Assembly (NCBI GenBank): GCA_964344175.1
Contig: CAYFMI010000005.1
Location: forward strand, 1-64,000
Direction: 5' to 3'
DNA: 64,000 nucleotides
DNA from: NIOZ-UU35 sp964344175
Lineage (GTDB): Bacteria; Chloroflexota; Anaerolineae; Anaerolineales; UBA11858
The notes below the pieces were generated by a model that was given only the letters and a program-made list of their open reading frames with translations, searched no databases and was not told the DNA's origin. Below, piece after piece: positions 36,314 through 45,938 of this stretch. Numbering within the stretch: the first letter of the stretch is position 1; each line of letters begins with the position of its first letter. Made by a program: the position numbers and the translations under genes.

Positions 36314-36799
36314 TCAGGGGCTGTCCACGACAACCAGATAATTCGACACCGCCCAGCCATGAATCGAGGCGTCATAAGGGGCCGATAGGTGCCACCAGGT
36401 ATATCCATCGGCTGTAAGCGGGCCATCGACAATCTCGAAGACCTCTGCTTCCAGCCCCAAGAATAGCTGCTCGTAATTCAAGCCCGGCCCCTGACGAATG
36501 CGCAAGCCATCTCCTCCGGTGCCGCTGATCTGCACATAATTCCCTATGCCAAGAACACCTGCATCCGGGCCAGGAGGCGCGTCTGGGCGTGCTGTAGGCT
36601 CCAGGGTCGGCGTCGGCAGATGAGGCGTCGCTGAGGGGGCGGGAATCACCGTAAATACGGCTGTTACCATCCCTACGGGTTGACTGCCAGGCCGCGTAAA
36701 GTTGAGCATCAACCAAACGACCAGCAACATCCCCAAAGCGATTGTCATCACTCCAAATATCTCAATAATGGGCAGTCGTTTGCTCTCAGGAACAGACAT
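36314..36799 (-). CDS. Membrane-anchored SH3b domain protein
   Basis: 161 aa. One N-terminal membrane segment (about 13-33), then a Pro/Thr-rich spacer (TPHLPTPTLEPTARPDAPPGP) and a C-terminal bacterial SH3 domain (NYVQISGTGGDGLRIRQGPG, WWHLSAPYDASIHGWAVSNYL). It should sit on the outer face, where SH3b domains often bind cell wall. ATG 36799 lies three bases past the upstream stop; a TTG at 36805 would overlap it. Confidence 0.85.
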   Translation of the reverse strand: MSVPESKRLPIIEIFGVMTIALGMLLVVWLMLNFTRPGSQPVGMVTAVFTVIPAPSATPHLPTPTLEPTARPDAPPGPDAGVLGIGNYVQISGTGGDGLRIRQGPGLNYEQLFLGLEAEVFEIVDGPLTADGYTWWHLSAPYDASIHGWAVSNYLVVVDSP

Positions 36800-36801
36800 A
36801 C

Positions 36802-37743
36802 TCAATCCATAAATAAAGTGCGGGGGGCTTTTTCAGGCATTAATACTTTCAATGCGCCTGGGTGAACCGATATGGTCACCTGGTTGTTTTCATTCTCTAA
36901 AGGTTCGCCATCCACCTGAACGTAGAGGGGGGTCTGAGAACTCAGTTGCACCTTACGAAAGGGAATGCAATGCACCTGGTCTGAATGAATATGCTGACCT
37001 GACCACAAATTCCAGGCATGGGTTACGGCTTCGAGCCAGCTCTCCCCGGCGAAAAGCCACAAATCCATGAGGCCGTCATCCAACCGGGCTGCGGGCGATA
37101 TCTCGGCAATCCCCCCAGCATAAAGATGAATATTGCTGGCAACGGCCAACAAGTAATGGCCCGATACTTCGTTGCCATCCGCCTTAATATGCAGATCGAT
37201 ACCGCTAAAGATGGCAGCCTGACGCAGCAAACTCGAGGAGTACTGCGCCACGGCGAAACTTTTCTCCCAGCGGCTGCGCGGCTCGATGCGGTGAACGATG
37301 AAAGCATCTAACCCTACCCCCCCCCACAACAAGAAAGCTTGCTGGTTACAGAAGCCCACATCTACATTTCGCACCTTAGCTGTCGCCAGGCGGCGGGCAC
37401 TTTCCTCTAATGCCATCCAGCGCGTCCAGGTAAGATCCGGAAGCCCCAACTCCTTCGCCCAAACATTGGCTGTCCCCGCCGGGAGTACCCCCAAGGCTGT
37501 ATCACTGCCTACCAGGCCATTGACCGCGTAATTGATCGACCCATCGCCGCCGGCAATGAAGAATGCGTCCATTTGCTGGTTAACCGCTCGGCGCGCTAAT
37601 TTGGTAATGTGCGCCCCCCCATTGGTGTGTGCCAATTGAATGTGCCACCCGTGAGAACGCAATACGTTTCCCGCTCGCTCTGTCAACATGCGAGATGGGT
37701 ATCTTCCGGCGGCAGGGTTATAGACAATATAAGCTTCAGACAT
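36802..37743 (-). CDS. Diacylglycerol/lipid kinase family protein
   Basis: 313 aa of the DagK/YegS/BmrU family. IVYNPAAGR at the start, FIAGGDGSINYAVNGL nucleotide-binding motif, LGVLPAGTANVWAKEL, and the C-terminal ARLDDGLMDLWLF and VQVDGEPLE. Likely phosphorylates a lipid such as diacylglycerol at the membrane surface. Divergent from the kinase gene at 37879 and coupled to the SH3b gene downstream. Confidence 0.88.
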   Translation of the reverse strand: MSEAYIVYNPAAGRYPSRMLTERAGNVLRSHGWHIQLAHTNGGAHITKLARRAVNQQMDAFFIAGGDGSINYAVNGLVGSDTALGVLPAGTANVWAKELGLPDLTWTRWMALEESARRLATAKVRNVDVGFCNQQAFLLWGGVGLDAFIVHRIEPRSRWEKSFAVAQYSSSLLRQAAIFSGIDLHIKADGNEVSGHYLLAVASNIHLYAGGIAEISPAARLDDGLMDLWLFAGESWLEAVTHAWNLWSGQHIHSDQVHCIPFRKVQLSSQTPLYVQVDGEPLENENNQVTISVHPGALKVLMPEKAPRTLFMD

Positions 37744-37878
37744 AGGGTAATTCTTCGACGAACTGGGTCAGTCCAATTTGTTTTGATCTCACCTTGTTTA
37801 CATGAATGGTACAATTCTACCCGAAAGAAACTTAGATGCGTAGTTGGGTCTCTAGGAATCCCAAAAAACCTTCGGCTT

Positions 37879-38946
37879 ATGGACAATTTACTCAATAATC
37901 GCTATCAGCTTGAAGATCAACTCGGCAGCGGCGGCATGGCTGTGGTGTATAAAGCCCGCGACCTGATGCTGGAACGCACTGTGGCGATCAAAGTTTTGCG
38001 GAAAGATTTTTCGCAAAATCCGGCCTTCCGCGAGCGATTTCGGCAAGAAGCCAAAGCCGCGGCGAATTTATCGCACCCAAATATCGTCACCGTGCATGAT
38101 TTTGGGATAGACGAGGGACGCATCTTCATTGTGATGGAATATTTGCCAGGGATGACGCTGAAGGAATATATCGAAAAGCGCGGTCGCATCTCAATGGAGA
38201 CATCAATTTCGTTAATTGTCCAGGCCTGCGCAGGGGTTGGCTATGCGCACAGAGCCGGGCTGGTGCATTGTGACGTCAAACCTCAAAATATGTTGGTCAC
38301 ACCCGACCGCAGATTAAAAGTAACCGACTTCGGTATCGCCCGCGCCCTGGCTTCAATCCACCCGGATGAGCGCTCGCAAATTGTGTGGGGATCTCCGCAG
38401 TATTTCTCGCCCGAACAAGCCAGCGGCAGGTCACCCTCCCCGGCATCCGATGTCTATAGTCTGGGGATCGTTCTCTACGAAATGCTGACCGGGAAATTGC
38501 CTTTCGATGCCCAAACCGGAGCCGAGTTCGCCCGAATGCATCGCGACGCCCCGCCCCGCCCCCCCAATGAACTGCGCCCCACCATCAGCGAGAATTTGAA
38601 TCGAATTATTGTCAAAGTTCTCTCTAAAGAGCCTTCTGCCCGTTATCGCACCGCCGATCAACTGGGGCGAGTACTCATCACCTTCTCAAAAGAAAAAGCT
38701 TCAGCACCGCGGGCGGCTGCATCGCCATCTCAACCTGTCAAAACTCCCCCACCATCACAGCAGCCTCCCCCCGTAGCGCAAGCAGTTCCCAGACCTACCT
38801 ATCCACCGCGTATAGCAACGCCGGCCAGGAAGAAAGACCCTCTCGATATTGATTGGCTAACAGCAATGCTGGGGGTTTTCGCGCTTATCATGGTGGGTGG
38901 GTTGGTGCCTTTTTGGGTGTGGGTATATTTGACTGCGGTGCAATGA
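37879..38946 (+). CDS. Ser/Thr kinase with C-terminal membrane anchor
   Basis: 355 aa. Kinase domain 8-265: LGSGGMAVVYKARD, K38, and the catalytic loop H130-C131-D132 with VKPQN, where the usual arginine of HRD is cysteine. DFG at 150-152, GSPQYFSPEQASG activation segment. A Pro/Ala/Ser-rich linker (about 275-320) and one hydrophobic segment (about 330-350) at the very end, so it is tail-anchored with no outer sensor. ATG 37879 is chosen because it begins at the kinase fold; the longer frame crosses the divergent promoter region. Confidence 0.9.
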   Translation: MDNLLNNRYQLEDQLGSGGMAVVYKARDLMLERTVAIKVLRKDFSQNPAFRERFRQEAKAAANLSHPNIVTVHDFGIDEGRIFIVMEYLPGMTLKEYIEKRGRISMETSISLIVQACAGVGYAHRAGLVHCDVKPQNMLVTPDRRLKVTDFGIARALASIHPDERSQIVWGSPQYFSPEQASGRSPSPASDVYSLGIVLYEMLTGKLPFDAQTGAEFARMHRDAPPRPPNELRPTISENLNRIIVKVLSKEPSARYRTADQLGRVLITFSKEKASAPRAAASPSQPVKTPPPSQQPPPVAQAVPRPTYPPRIATPARKKDPLDIDWLTAMLGVFALIMVGGLVPFWVWVYLTAVQ

Positions 38947-39158
38947 AGAACCACGCCGCAAGCAGCAGGACGCCTTCTAACCAAAAAAACTACATGGGGG
39001 CGTTACCCCCACAAACCCCCGCTTGCCATTCATCACCACTGCAAGCGGCGTGGTATGCTGGCTTTTTCCGCATAAAAATTCCCCCCATTGCTTCCAGCCT
39101 GACTTTTAGCCAACGCGTCACAAAAAAAGCAACTTATACTTAAAATCTGTGTTAAAGC

Positions 39159-39200
39159 ATCTGAGCTTTGATAAGCGTTACCGTTTATCAAAGCTCAGAT
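39159..39200. terminator. Hairpin between the kinase gene and rpmB
   Basis: ATCTGAGCTTTGATAA and its complement form a perfect 16-base stem around a 10-base loop. It lies just past the rpmB stop on the minus strand. There is no T-run, so termination is only probable. The rest of the gap 38947-39226 shows nothing. Confidence 0.55.
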
Positions 39201-39226
39201 CACAAACCGTTTCGGTGCTGCTTGCT

Positions 39227-39409
39227 TCAGGCCGTCTTAACCATTGTGCGAATGCAGCGCGTACACAATGTCTTGCGAACCTGGCGACCATCTTCCAAAA
39301 CGGTCACCTTTTGCAGATTCGGCTTAAACTTGCGCGGTGTTGATTTTTTCGACCAGGGAACACTGCGACCAAAGGTGGTCTTCTTTCCACAACTTTCACA
39401 TACTGCCAT
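39227..39409 (-). CDS. rpmB: 50S ribosomal protein L28
   Basis: 60 aa. MAVCESCGKKTTFGRSV opening and KTLCTRCIRT ending give the zinc-binding CxxC...CxxC form of L28. ATG 39409 with AAGGA upstream is chosen over a start 18 bases earlier. Divergent from asp23, the same arrangement as in Firmicutes, where rpmB neighbours the yloU-yloV genes. Confidence 0.93.
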   Translation of the reverse strand: MAVCESCGKKTTFGRSVPWSKKSTPRKFKPNLQKVTVLEDGRQVRKTLCTRCIRTMVKTA

Positions 39410-39611
39410 CTTTCGAGTTCCTTTCAAAGATATTTTCTAGCACTTCTCCAGCCGAAGCCTGCGCAGAAGATTTATTGAAATCTTCGGTACGATTTCTGAA
39501 GAGCCAAAGTTCAAACAAGGTATTATAATTACAGCAATCAAGCGGCAGGTTGCCGCCCAACAACCGCAGAATATTACCACAAATTAGAATCTCTTTCAAG
39601 CGAGCAGATCC

Positions 39612-39971
39612 ATGACAAACGAAATTACTCAAACCGGGAGCATTCACGTCGCTCCACAAGCCATTGCGACAATTGCCTATCAATCCGCGCTGCAATCCTA
39701 TGGGGTGGTGGGGATGGCATCTAAAAATATCGTCGATGGCATTGCCCACTTGTTAACCAAAGATCCCACTCATGGGGTAGATGTCAACTTTACTGGGCAG
39801 CATGTCAATATTGATATGTATATCATTATTGAATATGGGACACGCATAAAATCTGTTGCAGCCAGTGTTGCCAACACGGTGCGCTTCCATGTTGAAAAAG
39901 CGCTGGGGGTTCCGATCAATGAAATCAATGTTCACGTACAAGGATTACGCATCAGCGAATTTGAAAAATAA
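39612..39971 (+). CDS. Asp23/Gls24 family protein (YloU-like)
   Basis: 119 aa. IHVAPQAIATIAYQSALQSYGVVGMA is the family start, with the GVDVNFTGQHVNIDMYIIIEYGT strand pair and VRFHVEKALGVPINEINVHVQGL ending. Precedes fakA as yloU precedes yloV in Bacillus. Role is unclear; often envelope-stress or fatty-acid related. Confidence 0.9.
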   Translation: MTNEITQTGSIHVAPQAIATIAYQSALQSYGVVGMASKNIVDGIAHLLTKDPTHGVDVNFTGQHVNIDMYIIIEYGTRIKSVAASVANTVRFHVEKALGVPINEINVHVQGLRISEFEK

Positions 39972-40012
39972 TCACATGGTGAGGCCTTGATTTTGTTTCA
40001 GATAGCACGACA

Positions 40013-40058
40013 TTTTTTGGGGTGTGTGATGCAGCACGAAACTCACACACCCCAAATT
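40013..40058. repeat. Dispersed hairpin element, divergent copy
   Basis: TTTGGGGTGTGTGA and TCACACACCCCAAA around a 13-base loop, with an outer pair GAGGCC (39981) / GGCCTC (40066). Same GGGTGTGTG arm as the other copies but a different centre. It lies between asp23 and fakA. Confidence 0.6.
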
Positions 40059-40110
40059 TCGGGATTGGCCTCATCAGGCACTACACAGCTATTATTAGGA
40101 GTAATTATTT

Positions 40111-41799
40111 ATGACTACACCCCCACAACCTGAGACAACGGCAGAATTTATCGAAGCTATCAAACAACAGCCCATTGATGGTATTGCGTTTAAAAACCTT
40201 GCGTCGGCAGCATTAACCTGGCTGCGCACCAACCATGAAAGCGTCAATGCACTCAATGTTTTTCCTGTGCCAGATGGCGATACGGGCACCAATATGGTTT
40301 TGACCATGCAATCTGCCTACGACGAGATTGCCAATTCCCCTGAGCGAAATATTGGCAAAGTTGCCAACGCCCTCGCACAAGGCGCCTTGATGGGGGCGCG
40401 CGGAAATTCGGGCGTCATTCTCTCACAGTTGTGGCGTGGATTTGCGCGCGCGCTGGACGGTCATGAAGTTTTAGACGGCGAGACCTTTGCCAAAGCCCTG
40501 GCACTCGCCAGAGACACAGCCTACAAAGGTGTCGTACGCCCCGTTGAGGGAACGATACTAACGGTTGCGAAAGACGTTGCCGCAGCCGCCGAGAAATCAC
40601 TCGAAACCACCCAGGACCCCTTCGAGATTTTGGAAATTGCCGTCTCAGAGGCCGACGCTTCGGTGGAGCGGACGCCTGACTTGTTGGATGTTCTCAAAGA
40701 CGCCGGGGTTGTTGATTCGGGCGGAAAGGGGCTTTTCTTCATCTTCGAGGGCATGCTGCGCTTTTCGCAAGGCCAGTCCCTGGACACAGCCATTATCACC
40801 ATTCAACCGCTCTCCTCGATCAATTTCGATGATGCCATGCAAACGGTTGAACCCGGACAGGATTTTGAGGTCGTTGTAGATTTTGCCCCCCATGAGCCGC
40901 TTGTTCTCAATGAATTCTACAGCGCGCTGGAAGAAATGGGCACTTCCATTCAGATCGGTGAGGGCGAAGGTATGTACCGGATGCACATTCATGTCCCCAC
41001 CGAAAAGCGCTACGAACCCATCGACTATACGATGACTTTGGGAACCATCACAAAGGTTCATATCGAAAACTTATTAGCCCAAATGGATGACCTTGATAAA
41101 GGTCGTCAAAGTCAATCGCTAAAATTAGCGCCGGTAGAGCCTGGGCAAATCGCGGTAGTAACTGTTGCACCCGGCGGTGGCATTGCGAATGTCTTTGCCA
41201 GTCTGGGCGCGGCTGCTATCGTAGAAGGCGGGCAGACGATGAACCCCAGCACGCAAGAAATCTTGCAGGCTTTCGAGAACCTCCCCACGGACAAAGTCCT
41301 CATCCTCCCCAATAATAAGAATATCTTCATGGCAGCCCAGGCCGCAACTGAAGTAACTGTCAAACGCGCTGCGGTAATTCCCAGCCGCACCGTACCCCAA
41401 GGCCTAAGCGCCTTGTTGCGCCTGATTCCTGATGGCGATTTCGACAATGTTGTAGCAGACATGACCGCTGCATTGGAAGATGTCGAAACCGGCGAAATTA
41501 CCACCGCTACCCGCAGCGTAGAAATTGATGGCGTCGAAGTACAGGAAGGCGAAATCATCGTTTTGCACAATGGAAAGCTGATCTTTTCATCCGGCAATCT
41601 GGCCGAAGCCTGCCTGGCATTTTTGGAGAAAGCTGACGCCAAAGATTATGAATTAATTACAATGTTCTGTGGCGAAAATATTCATAAACCTGAAGTTAAC
41701 CACATTGCCGATTTGATTCGGGATGCCTATCCTAACCAGGAAGTTGAAGTTCAAGATGGCGGACAGCCCCATTATCAATTTATTATCGCCATCGAGTAA
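40111..41799 (+). CDS. fakA: Fatty acid kinase subunit FakA (DhaL/DAK2 domain)
   Basis: 562 aa YloV-type protein. N-terminal DhaL domain with LNVFPVPDGDTGTNMVLTM and GARGNSGVILSQLWRGFA, which bind ATP-Mg. The middle and C-terminal DegV-like parts end in YELITMFCGENI and YPNQEVEVQDGGQPHYQFI. Known FakA phosphorylates fatty acids presented by FakB (DegV) proteins; the next gene is such a protein. AGGAG lies 12 bases before ATG 40111. Confidence 0.92.
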   Translation: MTTPPQPETTAEFIEAIKQQPIDGIAFKNLASAALTWLRTNHESVNALNVFPVPDGDTGTNMVLTMQSAYDEIANSPERNIGKVANALAQGALMGARGNSGVILSQLWRGFARALDGHEVLDGETFAKALALARDTAYKGVVRPVEGTILTVAKDVAAAAEKSLETTQDPFEILEIAVSEADASVERTPDLLDVLKDAGVVDSGGKGLFFIFEGMLRFSQGQSLDTAIITIQPLSSINFDDAMQTVEPGQDFEVVVDFAPHEPLVLNEFYSALEEMGTSIQIGEGEGMYRMHIHVPTEKRYEPIDYTMTLGTITKVHIENLLAQMDDLDKGRQSQSLKLAPVEPGQIAVVTVAPGGGIANVFASLGAAAIVEGGQTMNPSTQEILQAFENLPTDKVLILPNNKNIFMAAQAATEVTVKRAAVIPSRTVPQGLSALLRLIPDGDFDNVVADMTAALEDVETGEITTATRSVEIDGVEVQEGEIIVLHNGKLIFSSGNLAEACLAFLEKADAKDYELITMFCGENIHKPEVNHIADLIRDAYPNQEVEVQDGGQPHYQFIIAIE

Positions 41800-41829
41800 T
41801 AGCTATTGCCCAATTTAGGAGAGTCGCAT

Positions 41830-42660
41830 ATGCGCATTGGCATCGTTACCGACAGCACAGCCGATATTCCGGTGGAGGATGTCAGCCGCCATCACATCAA
41901 GGTCGTCCCGGCGATATTGGTTATCGAAGGCCAAAGCTTTGCAGACGGCAACGACATCTCACGCACGGAATTTTACGATCGCATGCCCCACATGCGCACC
42001 CCACCAACAACGGCGACCCCCTCCGTGGGCACATTTCAATCGGTATACGAAACAATGCTCAAAGAGGGCTTGCAAACCATCTTTTCACTACACGTCGCCA
42101 GCCCATTGAGCGGCATCTTCAACACAGCCAAGATGGCCGCGCAAAGTTTTGGGGAGCGCGTCAAAGTCATCGACAGCGGTTCAATTTCAATGGGGCTGGG
42201 TTTTCAGGTCATCGCCGCCGCTGTGGCAGCAGCCAGAGGTCTATCACCCGAGGCGATTGAAGAGCACATTGAACAGGTGCGCCAGAAAATTCGCGTGATT
42301 GCCATGTTCGACACGCTGGAGCACATTCGTCGCAGCGGACGCGTCTCGTGGGTCACTGCTCGTATCGGCTCACTCTTGCGGGTTAAGCTGTTTGTCGAGG
42401 TGCTTGAGGGCGCCGTTCTCAACCTGGGGCAAACGCGCACCCGACGCAAGGGCATTGCCCACCTCAAAAGCTTGATCGAAAAACTCGAGAACATTCACAG
42501 CCTAGCCATCTTGCACAGCAATGCCGAGGAAGATGCCCGGCAGATGCTGGCAGATCTCAACCTGCAACTGCCCACCCAGCCCTATATCGTCAATACAACA
42601 CCAGTCATTGGCACCCACGTAGGGCCAAATGGCCTGGGGTTTGCAGTCATACAAGGGTAG
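41830..42660 (+). CDS. fakB: DegV family fatty-acid-binding protein (FakB)
   Basis: 276 aa. IGIVTDSTADIP at the start, FYDRMPHMRTPPTTATPS, LHVASPLSGIFNTAK and the DSGSISMGLGFQV segment are DegV landmarks for fatty-acid binding. ATG 41830 has AGGAG nearby; a TTG at 41806 is less likely. It carries the acyl chain for FakA encoded directly upstream. Confidence 0.93.
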   Translation: MRIGIVTDSTADIPVEDVSRHHIKVVPAILVIEGQSFADGNDISRTEFYDRMPHMRTPPTTATPSVGTFQSVYETMLKEGLQTIFSLHVASPLSGIFNTAKMAAQSFGERVKVIDSGSISMGLGFQVIAAAVAAARGLSPEAIEEHIEQVRQKIRVIAMFDTLEHIRRSGRVSWVTARIGSLLRVKLFVEVLEGAVLNLGQTRTRRKGIAHLKSLIEKLENIHSLAILHSNAEEDARQMLADLNLQLPTQPYIVNTTPVIGTHVGPNGLGFAVIQG

Positions 42661-42718
42661 GTTCACGCCAAATACCCGCAGGGAGTAAAAATAATCACAA
42701 GCTGGTACAATACACGCA

Positions 42719-45190
42719 ATGAAGCCATCAATCACCAAACTCCGCAATTATTTTAAACTCGAAGCCAAAAACGGCTATCAGAATACGGCCATCATCGGCG
42801 GACTGGAACGAATGCTCGATCACTGGGCTGCCGATGCGCGCAACGATGGCCTGTCCGAAAACCTGGTACAGGCCGTGATCGCGCGCATCCGCGACTATCA
42901 CCGCCTGAGTGAAGAATCTCGCAAAGAAGCGCTGTACGGGCTGTGGAATCGAATTCAACGCGAATTGGGGGAGGGCGAATTTCCCACCGAAGAAGCCGCC
43001 GCGACAACCCCAACCAAACCCGCACCCGAGGCTCAGGAGCCACAGCCCCCGCCCGAGGCTGAAACCGAACCCCCTAAGCAAATCTCCGCCCCGGAGCCGC
43101 GTCCGAAACTCCCCCCTGGGCAACCCGCCGATCTCAACGCCAGCGTGACCACGATCAAGCACATCGGCCCCCGCTATGCCGAAACACTCGAACGTCTCGA
43201 CATCCGCACATTGGGTGATATGCTCTACCACTTCCCCCACCGTTATGACGATTACTCGCGGATGAAACCGATCAACCGCTTGCGCTACGGCGAAAAAGTC
43301 AGCCTGGTTGGGACGATCAAATCGGTCAGCACCCGCTCGGTGCGCGGCGGGCGTTCGAAAATCGTCGAAGCCATTGTGCATGATGGCAGCGGCGCCATCC
43401 GGGCAACGTGGTTCAACCAACCCTGGGTGGGAAAACGCCTGCGTCAGGGTATGCAAATTGTGCTTTCCGGGCAGATCGATCAATACCTGGGCCGCCTGAC
43501 GATGAACTCGCCAGAGTGGTCGCTGGTGGACCAGAAACACATCCTGGCTGAGGGAATTACGCCCGTCTACCCGCTGACAGCAAAGATTACCCAAAAGTGG
43601 CTGCGCGGCAAAATGCAAGATGTGGTCCACGAGTGGGCGCCAAATGTGCGCGACCCGTTGCCCGACCACTTGCGCAGCGAGGCCAGCCTGCTTGATCTGC
43701 CCTGCGCGCTGGAACATATACATTTCCCCGAATCTTGGGAAGTACTCAAACAAGCCCGACATCGTCTGGCCTTCGATGAGATCTTCTTGCTACAACTGGG
43801 TGTCTTCCAGCAAAAACAAACCTGGATTGCGCGCCAGGCGCGCCCATTTGAACCACCAACTGGTTGGCTGGAAACTCAACAAGCGAAACTCCCTTTCACC
43901 CTGACCAACGCACAGCAAACCGTGTTAAACGATGTCATGCGCGACCTGCGTTCAGGACACCCCATGAACCGTCTGATACAGGGCGATGTCGGGTCGGGGA
44001 AAACGGTGGTAGCTGCGCTGGCAATCGCGCTGATCGCGGAGCATGACGCGCAAGCCGCCCTGATGGCCCCCACCAGCATCCTGGCCGAGCAGCACTACCA
44101 CAACCTGCTGCAACTGCTGACCAAAGAAAACGGGCTGACCCCCGAACAGATCCATTTGATGGTTGGGGCCACTCCCGAGAGCGAAAAAGAACACATTCGC
44201 GCCGGGTTGGCTTCGGGCGAAATCAAAGTAGTCATCGGCACGCACGCCTTAATCGAAGACCCCATCACATTTTCCGAATTGCAACTGGCAGTCATTGATG
44301 AGCAGCACCGTTTTGGCGTAGAGCAGCGCGCCGCCCTGCGGGCGAAGGGAACTAATTTGCACCTGATGGTGATGACCGCCACCCCCATCCCGCGCTCGTT
44401 AGCGCTGACCGTCTACGGCGACCTGGATCTTTCGGTGATCGACGAGATGCCCCCTGGCAGACAAGTTATCGATACGCATGTCCTATACCCGAAAGAACGT
44501 GAACGAGCCTACTCCCTGATCCGCCGTCAAATTGAAGAAGGTCATCAGGCCTTTATCATCTACCCGCTGGTCGAAGAAAGCGAGAGAAGCGAAGAAAAAG
44601 CCGCCGTTGAAGAACACGCCAGGTTACAAGAAGAAATTTTCGCAAATTTCAAATTGGGCTTGCTCCACGGGCGATTGACTCCTGCCGAAAAAGAGGCGGT
44701 GATGACAAAGTTCCATGATGGTGAATATCAGATCCTGGTATCCACTTCAGTTGTGGAAGTCGGTGTCGATGTTCCCAACGCAACGGTGATGCTGATCGAG
44801 GGTGCGCATCGTTTTGGGCTATCGCAGCTTCACCAATTCCGCGGCCGGGTGGGGCGCGGCCAATCGAAAGCCTATTGTCTGCTGATCCCCAGTAATGCCG
44901 ATGCCGTCGAAAATGAGCGCTTGCAAGCTATGGCAGCTACTAACGATGGTTTCGAACTCGCCGAGCGCGATCTGGAACAGCGCGGCCCAGGCGAATTCCT
45001 GGGCACGCGTCAGGCCGGATTCTCCACATTGCGCTTAGCCAGCCTGACAGATGTAAAACTGATCCAAAAGGCGCGCAATTTAGCCGAGAGTCTCTTCGAA
45101 CGCGACCCACAACTCACCCAAGAATCGCATCGTCTCATCGCCGAGGCCCTCGAGCGATTTTGGTCGCACAGCAGCAGCGACATCAGTTGA
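42719..45190 (+). CDS. recG: ATP-dependent DNA helicase RecG
   Basis: 823 aa, longer than the usual 680-700. An extra 130 residues at the N-terminus hold a helical segment and a Pro/Glu-rich linker; the wedge domain follows (IKHIGPRYAETLERLDIRTLGDMLYHFPHRYDD). Helicase motifs: GDVGSGKTVVA, DEQHRFGVEQR, MTATPIPRSLALT, STSVVEVGVDVPNA, QFRGRVGRGQSKAYC. The family reverses stalled forks and branch-migrates junctions. ATG 42719 directly precedes the helical segment. Confidence 0.95.
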   Translation: MKPSITKLRNYFKLEAKNGYQNTAIIGGLERMLDHWAADARNDGLSENLVQAVIARIRDYHRLSEESRKEALYGLWNRIQRELGEGEFPTEEAAATTPTKPAPEAQEPQPPPEAETEPPKQISAPEPRPKLPPGQPADLNASVTTIKHIGPRYAETLERLDIRTLGDMLYHFPHRYDDYSRMKPINRLRYGEKVSLVGTIKSVSTRSVRGGRSKIVEAIVHDGSGAIRATWFNQPWVGKRLRQGMQIVLSGQIDQYLGRLTMNSPEWSLVDQKHILAEGITPVYPLTAKITQKWLRGKMQDVVHEWAPNVRDPLPDHLRSEASLLDLPCALEHIHFPESWEVLKQARHRLAFDEIFLLQLGVFQQKQTWIARQARPFEPPTGWLETQQAKLPFTLTNAQQTVLNDVMRDLRSGHPMNRLIQGDVGSGKTVVAALAIALIAEHDAQAALMAPTSILAEQHYHNLLQLLTKENGLTPEQIHLMVGATPESEKEHIRAGLASGEIKVVIGTHALIEDPITFSELQLAVIDEQHRFGVEQRAALRAKGTNLHLMVMTATPIPRSLALTVYGDLDLSVIDEMPPGRQVIDTHVLYPKERERAYSLIRRQIEEGHQAFIIYPLVEESERSEEKAAVEEHARLQEEIFANFKLGLLHGRLTPAEKEAVMTKFHDGEYQILVSTSVVEVGVDVPNATVMLIEGAHRFGLSQLHQFRGRVGRGQSKAYCLLIPSNADAVENERLQAMAATNDGFELAERDLEQRGPGEFLGTRQAGFSTLRLASLTDVKLIQKARNLAESLFERDPQLTQESHRLIAEALERFWSHSSSDIS

Positions 45191-45252
45191 GGATGGACAT
45201 TGGTCATCTCGCTGAAATTCAACGCAGCCTCCCCCTTATCTGAGGATAGCCT

Positions 45253-45777
45253 ATGATTCGCGCAGTTTTCCCCGGCACATTTGATCCCATTCATTACGGA
45301 CATATCGACATTGCCTACCGAGCCGCCCGGCTGTTCGATGAAATTATCATCGCAGTCTATGACCGTCCGTTAAAAAACCTGCTCTTTTCGCCGGAAGAGC
45401 GTATCGGCATGGCCGAGAAAACCTTTGCCGCAGAGAAGAAAATCAAAGTAACCGGTTACAGCGGTCTGACGGTTGAGTTTTGCAAACAAATTGACGCTCA
45501 AGTAATTGTGCGCGGCCTGCGCGTTTTTTCAGATTTTGAGTACGAGTTCCGCATGGCGCTTGCCAACCACCGCTTGAACTCAGACATTGAAGTCGTCGCC
45601 CTGATCACCCATGAAGAACACACCTTCCTTTCAGGGGCCACCGTGCGGGAGATCGCGTCTCTAAATGGCGATGTCAGCAGTCTGGTCCCGCCGCATGTCC
45701 AAACTGCGTTGGAAACGCGTTTTGGTGAATTAGGTGAAGAACAAGATATTGTCCCGACATCATCCTTACGTGATTAA
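45253..45777 (+). CDS. coaD: Pantetheine-phosphate adenylyltransferase
   Basis: 174 aa. AVFPGTFDPIHYGHIDI nucleotidyltransferase motif with the HxGH variant H-Y-G-H, YSGLTVEFC, RGLRVFSDFEYEFRMA and FLSGATVREIASL. Makes dephospho-CoA from phosphopantetheine. About 15 residues longer at the C-terminus than E. coli CoaD. Confidence 0.94.
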   Translation: MIRAVFPGTFDPIHYGHIDIAYRAARLFDEIIIAVYDRPLKNLLFSPEERIGMAEKTFAAEKKIKVTGYSGLTVEFCKQIDAQVIVRGLRVFSDFEYEFRMALANHRLNSDIEVVALITHEEHTFLSGATVREIASLNGDVSSLVPPHVQTALETRFGELGEEQDIVPTSSLRD

Positions 45778-45803
45778 CAAACCAACGTGCGAATTCGGAC
45801 TAC

Positions 45804-45832
45804 TTGACGAAATATTCACTTCCGAGTAATCT
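45804..45832 (+). promoter_or_regulatory. Possible promoter of the coiled-coil gene
   Basis: TTGACG (45804-45809), 17 bases, TAATCT (45827-45832). Confidence 0.35.
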
Positions 45833-45938
45833 TGGAATCGAAATTGCAACCTAAAAAGTCGTACATAGAACCCGACTCGCCTGCCCCCGTCCGTATTCTT
45901 ATCTTTACGCTGCCTTGCGCCTCGATGGGAGGAGTTGC

